Source of the DNA: Marasmius tenuissimus
Taxonomy: Eukaryota; Basidiomycota; Agaricomycetes; Agaricales; Marasmiaceae
DNA: 64,000 nucleotides
Direction of reading: 5' to 3'
Assembly (NCBI GenBank): GCA_029532415.1
Contig: JAQOTA010000053.1
Location: 2,418,001-2,482,000, forward strand
Shown here: positions 55,467 through 64,000 of the stretch, piece by piece
How positions within the stretch are numbered: position 1 is the stretch's first letter
Layout: each line of letters opens with the position of its first letter
The notes under the pieces: generated by a model
Seen by the model: the letters and a program-made list of their open reading frames with translations, nothing else
The model's database searches: none
Told to the model about the DNA's origin: nothing
Program-made: the position numbers and the translations under genes

Positions 55467-56134
55467 TCATTCCACCTCCCACGGTTTCTTCCGTGCCGGT
55501 GCCACAGATTCAGTGGGAGGTTTCTCCTGTTCGAGATAAATCCGAGGTATGAGCTCGAAAGAAAGGGTAAAGTGGAGCAAGATTAGCACGCACATTCAAG
55601 CCGTCGGGAATTACTTTGTTATTGGGAAGCTGATCTGTCCTCCCTGTTTCAATGAATTCCTTGATTTGAGCCAGCGTAAGGACCGTAGGTTCTTCCTTTC
55701 CTTCTTGCTCCTGCTCTGTTTCCGGGTTTCCTAGAACCGCGCTTGCTTGAACAGGTGCCCTTGACTTCTCTTTTGATGAGTCGACGGCATGTCGCACTCC
55801 TTCCTCAGCAGCGGCGACGTCTTCGAAAGTTAGCCCACCACCAGTGATCCTGAGAGAGAGACGACCCTGTTCAGGTCCGATTGGTCAATTTGAAATTTCG
55901 AGAAACTAACCTATTGAAGTAGAACAGCCTGGCCTTCCTGACGATCTCATTCCGATCTATATCTGCCGCACTCCGAGAAAGAATATCATCGAGACCTTTC
56001 TTGAGCGGAATTAGATCCTTATCAACGACGTTTGATTGGTACGCTACCTTGAAAGCAGCGTCGGAATCGAACGGGTAGCTGGCGTACCGTTGAATGAGTT
56101 CCGACTGATGGTTGTCGGAGTTAGAGGAAGCCAT
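55467..56134 (-). CDS. pex39: PEX39-like peroxisomal import factor (KPWE motif)
   Basis: Small cytosolic protein of about 160 residues in three exons. It starts MASSNSDNHQSELIQRYASY at 56134, continues PFDSDAAFKVAYQSNVVDKD, then ITGGGLTFEDVAAAEEGVRH. The C-terminal half has LTLAQIKEFIETGRTDQLPN, then KVIPDGLN. After a 67 nt intron the last exon gives EKPPTESVAPARKKPWEVE and stops at 55467-55469. The fungal and human PEX39 proteins (yeast YJR012C, human C6ORF226) help PEX7 carry PTS2 proteins to the peroxisome and share a KPWE motif near the C-terminus and an N-terminal YPFxxD-type start. The match rests on these two motifs, the size and the pattern QLPNNKVIPD; an upstream in-frame ATG at 56170 would add 12 residues. 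Confidence 0.7.
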
Positions 56135-56842
56135 TGTTGGTGGCTGTGCAAAATGTCCAGCTTTCGCCACCTACCCTCATGGCTTGCGGGTGACGAATTC
56201 AGTCCTTAGTATTTCGACCGCGTCGAGCGAGTCGTGGAGGTTTGTACCGAGGAATAATGACTCTGCGGTGCCAAATATGCCATTGAGGAAAGGACCGAAA
56301 CGACAACTACCACGGAAACACGTCAACAGTGCAATTCGGATAAAACCACGACAACACCTTAGCGGGGCGCTCTATAAGTCTATTATTGCGCCACTGTGTC
56401 GAACGAGGTGACACAAAAGCGCCAACCCATATAAATTAGCCAAGAAGGTACGCCAAAGGAGCCAGATTTTGTGACTTGTCCCTCGGGTAGCTCCAAAGCT
56501 CAAAATCAGCGGGGACTCAGAAGGACGTCGAATCTTCATCTCCCCTCTAACACCGCATGCCAAGCAATCCGCACATTAGCAGCGCTCTCACTGTGCCTCT
56601 ATGTGTCTATGGATGGTAAACGTTAATCCACAGTTGCTCCGTGGACTTCTCACAGGGTCAGACTTCGATGCCTACGAGCGGCGGTAACTTATTGTGCAAG
56701 TCCGACTCGTTTTCGTCACTTCATATGGTATGCTTGGGCTATTTTCTTATAAAAGTGGCCTTTCAGCTCACCAAATTTTCAACATCCCTCTCTTCTACCC
56801 TCCTTCAAAGCTTTAGCTACCCCCTGCCCTCAAACCATCAAC
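56135..56842. other. Intergenic between divergent genes
   Basis: 0.7 kb upstream of both the PEX39-like gene (-) and the ICL-family gene (+). Short frames are without product. Carries the TATA box of the ICL-family gene. Confidence 0.45.
56748..56755 (+). promoter_or_regulatory. TATA box of ICL/PEP-mutase family gene
   Basis: TATAAAAG 95 nt before the ATG at 56843, followed by a C/T-rich leader (CATCCCTCTCTTCTACCCTCC). Confidence 0.65.
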
Positions 56843-58327
56843 ATGTCTCCCGCTCAGGACTACTACACCGCCGTCGAGAACGCCACCTACCAGGTCTCTG
56901 AGCCTGTCTCTCAGCCTACTCACTTTGACGGTGTTGAAATATATAACAACCCCCGCTTGGACCCCAAGAACTACCTTGAGGGTCCCCTTTCACCCAACCC
57001 CGCCACAAGGCTCCGCCAAATGCTTGCACGACCAGGGATTGTTGTGAGTATCTGAATTGCCTCTTCAGTTCCAATATCAAGACTCATGCTATTTGCAGGT
57101 TGCTCCTGGTATTTGCGACGGCATCAGTGCTCGCTGTGCACTCGAGGCTGGCTTCGATTGCTTATACCAGAGGTACGACTAACTTATCTTCTCCCGCTTC
57201 GGACAGATCTGACCTATCCTCATCAGCGGCGCTGCAACCACCGCCTCTCGTCTCGGACAACCTGACTTGGCTATCGCTACTCTCAATGATTTCGCAGAGG
57301 CCGGTCAAATGGTTTCCAGCTTGAACCCCTCAGTCCCGGTCATCGCTGATGCCGATACAGGGTAAGTCAGCGGCCGTTCGAATATTTTATCTCCTATCAT
57401 CGATTGCTTATCGACTCCACAGGTTTGGAGGCCCAGCAAATGTCGCCCGCACTGTTCGAACATATGCACGAGCAGGTATCGCCGCACTCCACATTGAGGA
57501 CCAAGTCCAAACCAAGCGATGTGGCCATTTGATGGGGAAACAAGTTGTTTCAAGGGAGGAGTTCATCACTCGTATCAGGGCTGCTGTTCTTGCACGAGAC
57601 TCGATTCCCGGTGGCTCAGATTTTGTAGGTCCTCCCCAGCGGGACGCGGCGTTCACAGGCTAATTTTTCCCATAGGTTATCATCGGCCGAACAGATTCTG
57701 CTCAAGTCTTGTAAGTGGCAAAAGACAAAATTTCACGAATGTGGTTGTTTAACGATCGTTCCAAAGGGGAATGGAAGAGGCCATCTACCGATTGAAATTG
57801 GCGGCCGCTGCTGGTGCCGACGTCTGCTTCATTGAGGGAGTCAAGACTTCAGAACTCTTACAAAGCACGGTCCAGGCACTTGCGCCCACACCGGTACGTC
57901 TGATCCCGTTTCTTATCGCCGCCTCTTTCTCATTGTAAACAGGTTTTGGTTAACGTCATTTCTGGCGGCCTTACGCCCTCCTTCACCTACCATGAAGCTG
58001 AGGCTATGGGTGCCAAGATCATTAGTGAGCGAAAACAACTCATCCTCCTAAGACTGACGGCTGAATGTAACTATCTCAATAGTTTTCTCGTTGGTGTCGT
58101 GCGTTGCTATGGTCCACGCCGTCCGCGCTGCCATGCACTCACTCAAAAAGACCGGAACGGACTTCGTTTCGGCGCAAGGAATGGATCCCAAGAAGTTCTT
58201 CGAGGTTATGGGTACGTACTGCGACCATAGCCAATACGTTCCCAGTGCTGACTATGTACCTATAGGATTGAATGAGGTCGTCGAGCTGGACGCCAAGGCG
58301 GGAAGCACTGCATTCCAATCTGTATGA
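56843..58327 (+). CDS. Isocitrate lyase / PEP mutase superfamily enzyme
   Basis: The ATG at 56843 starts MSPAQDYYTAVENATYQVSE. The barrel contains RLRQMLARPGIVVAPGICDG, ALEAGFDCLYQSGAATTASR, the metal-binding loop ADADTGFGGPANVARTV, and the active-site block HIEDQVQTKRCGHLMGK with its cysteine. Later blocks are IIGRTDSAQVLGMEEAIYRL, AAGADVCFIEG and VLVNVISGGLTPSFTYHEAE. The C-terminus is VVELDAKAGSTAFQSV. About eight introns. Length near 350 residues is that of the short family members (2-methylisocitrate lyase-like, oxaloacetate acetylhydrolase, phosphonopyruvate hydrolase), not of full isocitrate lyase. KRCGHL and the loop length fit C-C bond lyases. Which substrate it uses cannot be decided here; oxaloacetate cleavage (oxalate formation) is one option. 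Confidence 0.85.
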
Positions 58328-58399
58328 TAGCATACCCCCCTGTAGAACTTATCACCATTAGACACTTTTTTGTATCTTTTACCTGTAGCCGGATACAAT

Positions 58400-58790
58400 C
58401 TTATACGCGGTTCACTGCACTCTATCCCAATTGTCCGGCCATAAGACGAGCCCGCGACTCAAGCCATGAGAAGCTCCTCCATACTCCCCAGTCCCCTCCC
58501 ATTATGTATTGTCCCCCAAAGGTCCACACAAATGAATCCGACGATAATGAAGCTAGCAACGACCGGACGTGTAGGATGGCAGATCAAAGCACCAGCTTGA
58601 ATAAAACCTGTGCGTGCGACTAATCTTCTCCTGGATGGCGGTCGAGTGAGGAATCTAGAACCTTTCTCTCCTGAAGACATGTACCGCGGGCCACGTAGGA
58701 GAGTAAATCCGAACAATTCCACCTGTCAATAATAGGGCGACGAGAATGAAAGTAAAGAAGGTGCAGCAATCTACCAGCATTGCCAAATCG
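58400..58790 (-). pseudogene. Frameshifted copy of the neighbouring 4-TM protein gene
   Basis: Two adjacent frames together match the gene at 58988-59380. The first (about 58790-58660) gives LLLTGGIVRIYSPTWPAVHV then FRRERF and a stop. The second, one base shifted, continues SRRRLVARTGFIQAGALICH then PTRPVVASFIIVGFICVDLW and stops after SMEELLMA. The intact gene reads PLLIGGIVRQKPSLWPAWHR, LVRRMVGCMDFILAGAMIYR and SAKEELAMACLAG at the same places. The frame break sits near 58658; the second stop falls inside what would be the last membrane helix. A splice that hides the break would remove conserved residues, so decay is the simpler reading. Confidence 0.65.
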
Positions 58791-58987
58791 AAAGATTATG
58801 GGTTACATGGGTACCGCAGCTGAAATGGGTCCGCAGGAGCGTTAGGTTCAGAACAGGAGCTGCAAATGAGTGCAATATTATGCAGATTTAGCAGGACACA
58901 AGTAGGAAAGGAGCCTTCGAAACGGAGCCACCCCTCGGCAATATCCGAAACTTCCGCCTGCCATTTCCTGCCGATACTTCATCAAAC
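58791..58987. other. Spacer between paralog and pseudogene
   Basis: About 200 bp without gene, between the two copies of the 4-TM protein sequence. Confidence 0.4.
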
Positions 58988-59380
58988 TTAAAGTTTCCGG
59001 TAATACCTACACAGTACTACACACCACGCAGCTCTTTCTGCCCAAACGATGACTCCAGCCAAGCAAGCCATCGCCAACTCCTCCTTCGCACTCCACGGCC
59101 CACTTTCAGTATCCTTCATCCTCTTCAAAACGCCTAGAACCAAGATTGAACCCACGATGGTCGAGCCAACGAAGCGCGTAGGTCGGTAAATCATCGCACC
59201 CGCAAGAATAAAATCCATGCACCCAACCATTCTCCTCACAAGCGGCGATTGAGTATGGGATTCGCCTCGGCTTTTTTGGAAACGGTGCCATGCTGGCCAT
59301 AGAGAAGGCTTCTGTCTCACTATTCCACCTATCAGTAGTGGAGTTGAGAGAGCGAGTGTAGCGGACGTAGACAAGTTCAT
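58988..59380 (-). CDS. Small 4-TM membrane protein
   Basis: The ATG at 59380 opens MNLSTSATLALSTPLLIGGI, whose first segment is hydrophobic. Three further hydrophobic stretches follow: MVGCMDFILAGAMIYRP, VGSTIVGSILVLGVL and LAMACLAGVIVWAERAAWCV. The protein has 130 residues and ends CRYYRKL at 58988. Four short helices with an acidic and an arginine in the second and last helix resemble DoxX-type or similar small membrane proteins, but no diagnostic motif is seen. No intron is needed after this ATG, although the frame is open further upstream. It lies divergently to the MFS gene with about 420 bp between the starts, and a decayed copy lies just downstream. Confidence 0.55.
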   Translation of the reverse strand: MNLSTSATLALSTPLLIGGIVRQKPSLWPAWHRFQKSRGESHTQSPLVRRMVGCMDFILAGAMIYRPTRFVGSTIVGSILVLGVLKRMKDTESGPWSAKEELAMACLAGVIVWAERAAWCVVLCRYYRKL

Positions 59381-59802
59381 GGGCAAGGAGAATGCTGTTG
59401 ACTGGCAGTGGTCGTTGAAACAAGAAACAAGACAAAGTTGAAACTTTAGAGACGTTTGCCAGCGTTGTCCCTTGAAATACCGGCAGGAACAACCGGCCCT
59501 GCAGGTCCGGGTCGGCAATTCTGGCAAACGGTTGATTGACTTTCCCCAGCTTTCTCCCCACGACTCCCCAGCGCTCTCCCTTGGCTCTAGTCTGGATCCA
59601 CAATATCATACCCACAATACTCGGGCCAGATCACGCAGCAGCCATGGATGAAGGATTGAACGCTTTTTCGGGAGCTCCATGACTCACTCAACCTCACATA
59701 ATGCCCATCGAAACATGGACCAATTGCAATTCAGAACTCTCCGTTTTCCCCCGCACACTGATCAGACTCTCCGGTATTTAAGTGCGAAAGGACTCCGGGG
59801 AA
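59381..59802. other. Divergent upstream region (4-TM protein and MFS genes)
   Basis: Upstream region of two genes transcribed away from each other; no other gene. Confidence 0.4.
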
Positions 59803-61411
59803 ATGCACCCGCCCATGCCTACACCATCCGAGAACATTCATCTGCAAAGTGTCGACAACTCGAGAGGGACAGAAAATGCTCTCGAAGAGGAGATCCCCCC
59901 TCAACCCCCGACACGAAAGTACCAAGCTGTGTTACTGTTGGCTGGTTTTACAATGATTTTCCAAACCATTGGAATCAATACGACCTACGGTATCTATCAG
60001 GTGAGTCTTGGGTTCTATATCTCTGAAATATATTGAAAGCTGATCGGCTCGCTCACTTATCCAGGAATTCTATTCATCCTCTCGCACAAATATCCTCGAT
60101 GCCAAGGGGCAAGACGCCCTCATCTCTCTGGTTGGTACGGTCGGAAGCGGGCTGACATGGAGTGGAAGCATCTTTACAAACCCTCTGATGACGAGAGTCA
60201 AGGATGTCAGGCTCGTAGCGTTGGCTGGGGCATTCACCATGAGCCTAGGGTTGGCACTGGCAAGTTTCGCGACAAGGGTGAGTTTGTGAGCCTTTTCATG
60301 TACTATGTGCTCGGCTGAGGAAGCTATAGCTCTGGCATCTGTTTCTCACTCAATCTATCCTCTACGGCCTTGGAGCGTCCATGTTCTATTTTCCAATCAT
60401 TGCAATCGCACCCACATACTTTGATCGCCACCGAGGCTTTGCCATGGGCTTTATCCTAGCCGGAAGTGGAGTCGGAGGGCTTGTACTTGCTCCTGTTCAA
60501 CAATACCTTCTGGATCGGTATGGTGTGCAGTGGACCTTGAGAATTCTTGGATTGTGGACTTTCGCGGTCGGTATACCAATTTCAATGGTCATCAAACCCC
60601 GAGAAGGATCAGGATATAGTAGGGGTGGTGCAAGGGCGAGGACGAGAATAGAAGGGGCAATGGCAAGAAGAGGTACATTCTGGTATCAGGTACGTTGCTC
60701 AAACGTCTAACGTCCGAGTGCTACTGAAAGTACTTCTCCAAGGCGATTGGCGCTTTCCTTCAAGCCGGAGGAAACATCGTGCCGCTATATTATATGACTT
60801 CCTACTCTGTATCTGTTTTATCGCTGTCCAGATCCACGGGAAGTTTGTTTCTAAGTATCAACAGCGGTGTTAACAGCATCTCGCGCGTCGCCATGGGGCT
60901 TCTTGCGGACTATGTCGGTCGTCAGAACACACTCATTGGGGGTGTACGTTGTATCCAATCATTTGATTGTCAATATTGGTCACTCATCGCCTTCTAGGTC
61001 ATTCTCTCTGCTGTCTCCGTTTTTGGGCTCTGGTATGATGCTCAGAAGGACCGCTATATCTCTTTCGTGGTTCTCTACGGGATATATGCTGGTGGATACA
61101 ACGCACTCCTTCCTACCACGATCACCGAGATCTATGGTGTTGAGAACTACGCAAGCGTGAACGGAGCGCTGCTGTTCATTCGCGGATTAGGGTCAATATT
61201 CGGCGCACCACTTGCTGGGCTGATCCTTGGAAGTCATACGAGGACCAGTTCCGGAGACTCTACCGTTGCTGGGGATCCCGAAAAGTTGAGGCGAAGGTAC
61301 AATGACGTTGTTGTGTACGACGGTGTACTTCTGATCGCGTCCGCCTTGTGTGTTCTGTATGTGAGATGGTTGGATGCTAGGGACAAGGGCCGGTGGAAAT
61401 GGAAGGCATAA
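59803..61411 (+). CDS. MFS transporter, monocarboxylate-porter type
   Basis: Plasma-membrane transporter of the MCT-like MFS branch. The first ATG in the frame is at 59803 and gives MHPPMPTPSENIHLQSVDNS; the frame continues upstream only with a GTG. Membrane segments include YQAVLLLAGFTMIFQTIGIN, LVALAGAFTMSLGLALASFA and SILYGLGASMFYFPIIAIAP. The motif FDRHRGFAMGFILAGSGVGG is typical of this branch. The second half has SRVAMGLLADYVGRQNTLIG, then ISFVVLYGIYAGGYNALLPT and FIRGLGSIFGAPLAGLILG. The C-terminus is hydrophilic (WLDARDKGRWKWKA). About four introns. Twelve segments are accounted for. Substrate unknown; carboxylates or small organics are typical. Confidence 0.88.
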
Positions 61412-61521
61412 GATATCAGTATACGATGCTGTATGTTTTAGTATCTAACGAGAATTGAAGGTTGTATCTCGGATTATCGACGACGGTAAATTGCGGGTGT
61501 CAGGTCGGTGGGAAAATAACG

Positions 61522-62684
61522 ATGGCGAACTCTGACATCGACCACAACGTTCGTGCGCTCCCCATTCCCCCAGAAATCCTCATTCATGTTATCGAATATA
61601 TCATATATGGGCACACCAACTCTATCGTTGCCGTTCTCTCGGTTTGTCACTTGTTCTACGACATTGGCAGAACCATCCTGCACAAGGATCTTGCTTTCAC
61701 TTCGTTATTCCAGTTTCACCACTTTACCCAGGTCATCTCCCGACGAATTCCAAGTCGAGCAAAGCCATACTTTGCTTGTGCACCGCGAACCTTGACCTTG
61801 GAGTCGGCTGGAGGAACGTCGTGGGTTATAGAATCGGATAGTACCCCGGTCGGCATCTGGGATTTACTGCTGAAGGCAGCGCAGGGCGTCATCAGACAAA
61901 CGCAGTCTCCAGAGCCTCAGGCAAGACTGGAGGTTGATTGGATACGCCTGCGACTACATTCACATACACAAGATATTGGTGAGACGATCTACAAGGCGCT
62001 TTGCACTCTCAAGTAAGTCCCCTCGATATCTTTCGACCCTTCTTATTCGGTAGTAATGCCCACGCAGCGCAAGGTCTTTTACATGGACAGGACCCGATCC
62101 TCCTCACCATTTCTCGCATGCGGTACGTCCGACCTCCATCTGGTGATTTCGCTACGGGTGCTCAACGAATATGTATCCAGATAGTCCGGCATGCAGTCCC
62201 TTTTCTTTTTCTTGCTTTGAGGACATACAGCCAGTTGACACACCTCAAGCTGACTAACGTTCACTTCCCCGATGTTCACGACGGCCACCCATTCAGTATC
62301 CCTCTGATTCCTACGCTGCAGGAGTTTTACCTTGGACAATCGACCTTCCTGCCTGCTCCAACAATTACGCAATTCATCCTGAAGTGCCTCTATCCAGGGC
62401 TCGCCCCGGAAGCTGGGGAAGCGAGCCAAGACGTGGTGACACCACACAACCCGGTCACCATCCGACAGATACGGCTTGTGGATGTATACGAAGGTAGTAT
62501 TTGGGGTAATCGACTGCGTATGCCTCAAATTCTCCGTGCAACACGAGACATCCTCGAGGTGAAACTCCTCGTTTTCCCTCGAGCACCGCTGCTGTCTATT
62601 GGCGAGGTACAGGAGGCTGTCATGAATCTGGTCAGAGTGGAAGTAGAGACAGAGAGGATAGAAGGAGGCGATCGAGGGGATTGA
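61522..62684 (+). CDS. F-box-like protein (Agaricomycete family)
   Basis: The ATG at 61522 gives MANSDIDHNVRALPIPPEIL then IHVIEYIIYGHTNSIVAVLS, an F-box-like start. It continues LFYDIGRTILHKDLAFTSLF. Two introns near 62011-62060 and 62116-62175 join ARSFTWTGPDPPHHFSHA and IVRHAVPFLFLALRTYSQLT. The central part has HLKLTNVHFPDVHDGHPFSI, then LIPTLQEFYLGQSTFL, in the style of irregular leucine-rich repeats. The C-terminus reads ILEVKLLVFPRAP and ends EGGDRGD at 62684. Probably an SCF substrate receptor by family; target unknown. The frame is open before 61522 but the upstream ATG lies in poor context. Confidence 0.65.
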
Positions 62685-62940
62685 ACTATTCACAGGAAGA
62701 TACTTACATAGATTCGTCGGATGCCCAGGTCCATTGCAGTTGACTAAACCATCTCCCACGGAATGTCATACAGTATACAGCAGCATGGCCCATAGGGTCG
62801 CCCATACGGCGGCTATACTCCCATACACCGCTGAAACTTGTGTCAGATACTTTTACGAACACATTCCCCTACATGTTCCTGCCTAATAAAAGACTACCCC
62901 ATTGCTTCCCACATGCCTACGTCTTTCTGCCTGATTCCCC
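62685..62940. other. Intergenic, cupin promoter region
   Basis: No gene seen. Confidence 0.45.
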
Positions 62941-63663
62941 ATGTCAACCCCTAACGATAATCCCGATGCGATATATGTTTCTCGTGGCGTAGCAATGGCA
63001 CGTCTGCGCCCTTCTCAGAGTCTCGTTCCGAACACGCTAACTGACGACATTCGCAGACTTTTCTTGGAGGAGATCACGAATACATCACTAAAGTGACCAT
63101 TACCGGAGATTCCGAATGTGAGGGCCTCTTCGTGCCTTTGCACTGGCACGAAACACACGACGAGATCATGCGCGTTGTGGAAGGACAACTGAGAATTACC
63201 TTAGGATCAACCTCGAAGGTATATACACCTGCAGATGGGGAAGTGGTCATACCGAGGATGACTCTTCATGCGCTCCAGAGCGTTGAAGGTGTGCCGACAG
63301 TCTTTATGGAACGTACCGCACCGAAGGTATTTCATCCCATATACTACCTGTGCCAACACGCCTTAAGCCTAAGTTTCATTCACATCAGGACGACGAAAAG
63401 GAGTTATTCTTCCGAAACATTTTTGCAGCTGGAGGAATGACGGGGAGCGTATTTCCCGCGATGCAAGCGATGTACCACGGTGATACTTATCCTGCTCTTC
63501 CCTTCCACATCCCATGGGTCGAGAAGGCGGTGAGTGTTCGGCTCTTGTCGTTGGTTGCGTGAGCTTACCAGAGCATAACCAGTTCGCGGCGCTCTTGGGC
63601 TACTACATCGCACCCTTACTAGGATACCAACTGAAATACAAGAGTCTCGTGCGTGCCCGTTAG
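62941..63663 (+). CDS. Cupin-domain protein
   Basis: Single-domain cupin of about 165 residues. The ATG at 62941 starts MSTPNDNPDAIYVSRG; a 73 nt intron follows and exon 2 continues TFLGGDHEYITKVTITGDSE. The metal-binding motif 1 is PLHWHETHDEIMRVVEGQLR, with His-X-His and Glu; motif 2 is VVIPRMTLHALQSV with a His. After an intron the protein continues ELFFRNIFAAGGMTGSVFPA and AMQAMYHGDTYPALPFHIPW. A hydrophobic C-terminus (AALLGYYIAPLLGYQLKYKS) precedes the stop at 63661-63663. Function unknown: cupins include enzymes that act on small aromatics and sugars. The metal ligands are present, so catalysis is possible. Confidence 0.75.
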
Positions 63664-63832
63664 TCGACGACAATGCTTATGTGGAATGTGTACGAGCATT
63701 CGTATTACGTGTATGTAAAGTAGCTTTAGTCCTGGTATACAAGCTTGTCAAATGTCCCAATCGCGTCAATCGCGGCAAACACAAAAAAAAAGAACCCAAA
63801 CCGAGAACCACGTCGCGTAAAGTGATCCATCC

Positions 63833-64000
63833 TCACATCGTTCCCCATTGCTGCTGTGTCTGTCCGAAGCCTCCTTGAGGTTGTGCCCATCCAGCACCAG
63901 GATTACCCCCAGCAAACATCTGTGACTGCTGCTGAAAACCTGTGTTTCCCATACCACCCATACCGGTTGTCATTCCTCCTACGCCCTGCTGCATACCCAT
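63833..64000 (-). CDS. C-terminus of a Gly/Met/Gln-rich protein (5' part outside window)
   Basis: The open frame enters from the window edge and stops at 63833-63835. It reads GMQQGVGGMTTGMGGMGNTG, then FQQQSQMFAGGNPGAGWAQP and QGGFGQTQQQWGTM. Such Gly/Met/Gln-rich tails end several endocytic or membrane-traffic adaptor proteins in fungi (for example ArfGAP and epsin types), but the diagnostic domain is not in the window, so this stays a guess. Confidence 0.55.
   Translation of the reverse strand: MGMQQGVGGMTTGMGGMGNTGFQQQSQMFAGGNPGAGWAQPQGGFGQTQQQWGTM

Noticed and set aside
62079..62759. Minus-strand open frame of 226 codons
   Set aside because: Antisense to the F-box-like gene, whose spliced protein is more convincing; no family on the minus strand.

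Overview
This window looks like the genome of a mushroom-forming basidiomycete (Agaricomycetes). Genes are dense, on both strands, and split by many 50-70 nt introns with GT-AG ends and CTNAC-type branch sites. The families fit: F-box/LRR proteins, DUF6534 multi-pass membrane proteins, secreted GH71, GH35 and cutinase enzymes, a cupin, and a fungal arylamine N-acetyltransferase. No rRNA, convincing tRNA, CRISPR or prokaryotic operon structure is visible. All gene models were spliced by eye, so internal exon edges are approximate unless stated.

Layout. 1-9.7 kb: 3' part of an arylamine N-acetyltransferase (-), an unresolved multi-exon gene (-), a Ser/Pro-rich protein (+), a doubtful small tail-anchored protein (+), an F-box/LRR protein (-), and a USP25/28-like protein with UIMs whose catalytic cysteine box has no cysteine (-). 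9.8-20 kb: ATG7 (+), a small secreted protein (+), UDP-glucose 6-dehydrogenase (+) and the serine palmitoyltransferase subunit LCB2 (+). 20.3-27 kb: a 180 bp Harbinger-type MITE, an alpha-1,3-glucanase (GH71, -) and a beta-galactosidase (GH35, +) facing away from each other. 27.8-37.6 kb: a small unknown protein (-), an F-box/WD40 protein (+), a nuclear basic-N-terminus protein (-) divergent from the DEAD-box helicase MAK5 (+), and a cutinase (+). 39-50 kb: an unknown gene (+), two DUF6534 membrane proteins (-) on either side of an EST1/SMG7-like protein (-). 50.8-56.1 kb: a possible orphan gene (+), a SNF2/Rad5-like ATPase (-), and a small KPWE-motif protein that resembles the newly described peroxin PEX39 (-). 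56.8-64 kb: an isocitrate lyase/PEP-mutase family enzyme (+), a small 4-TM protein (-) with a frameshifted copy beside it, an MFS transporter (+), an F-box-like protein (+), a cupin (+) and the C-terminus of a Gly/Met/Gln-rich protein (-).

Most genes are independent housekeeping or accessory genes, not a cluster. Functional links that can be argued are few: GH71, GH35 and cutinase act on extracellular polymers; UGDH supplies UDP-glucuronate for wall and capsule-type polysaccharide or xylose; LCB2 starts sphingolipid synthesis; ATG7 and the ubiquitin-related proteins belong to protein turnover. The items most worth a second look are the cysteine-less USP, the PEX39 candidate, the 18 nt microexon carrying the NAD-binding glycine motif of UGDH, the MITE, the membrane-protein gene with a decayed duplicate, and several genes without a recognised family.
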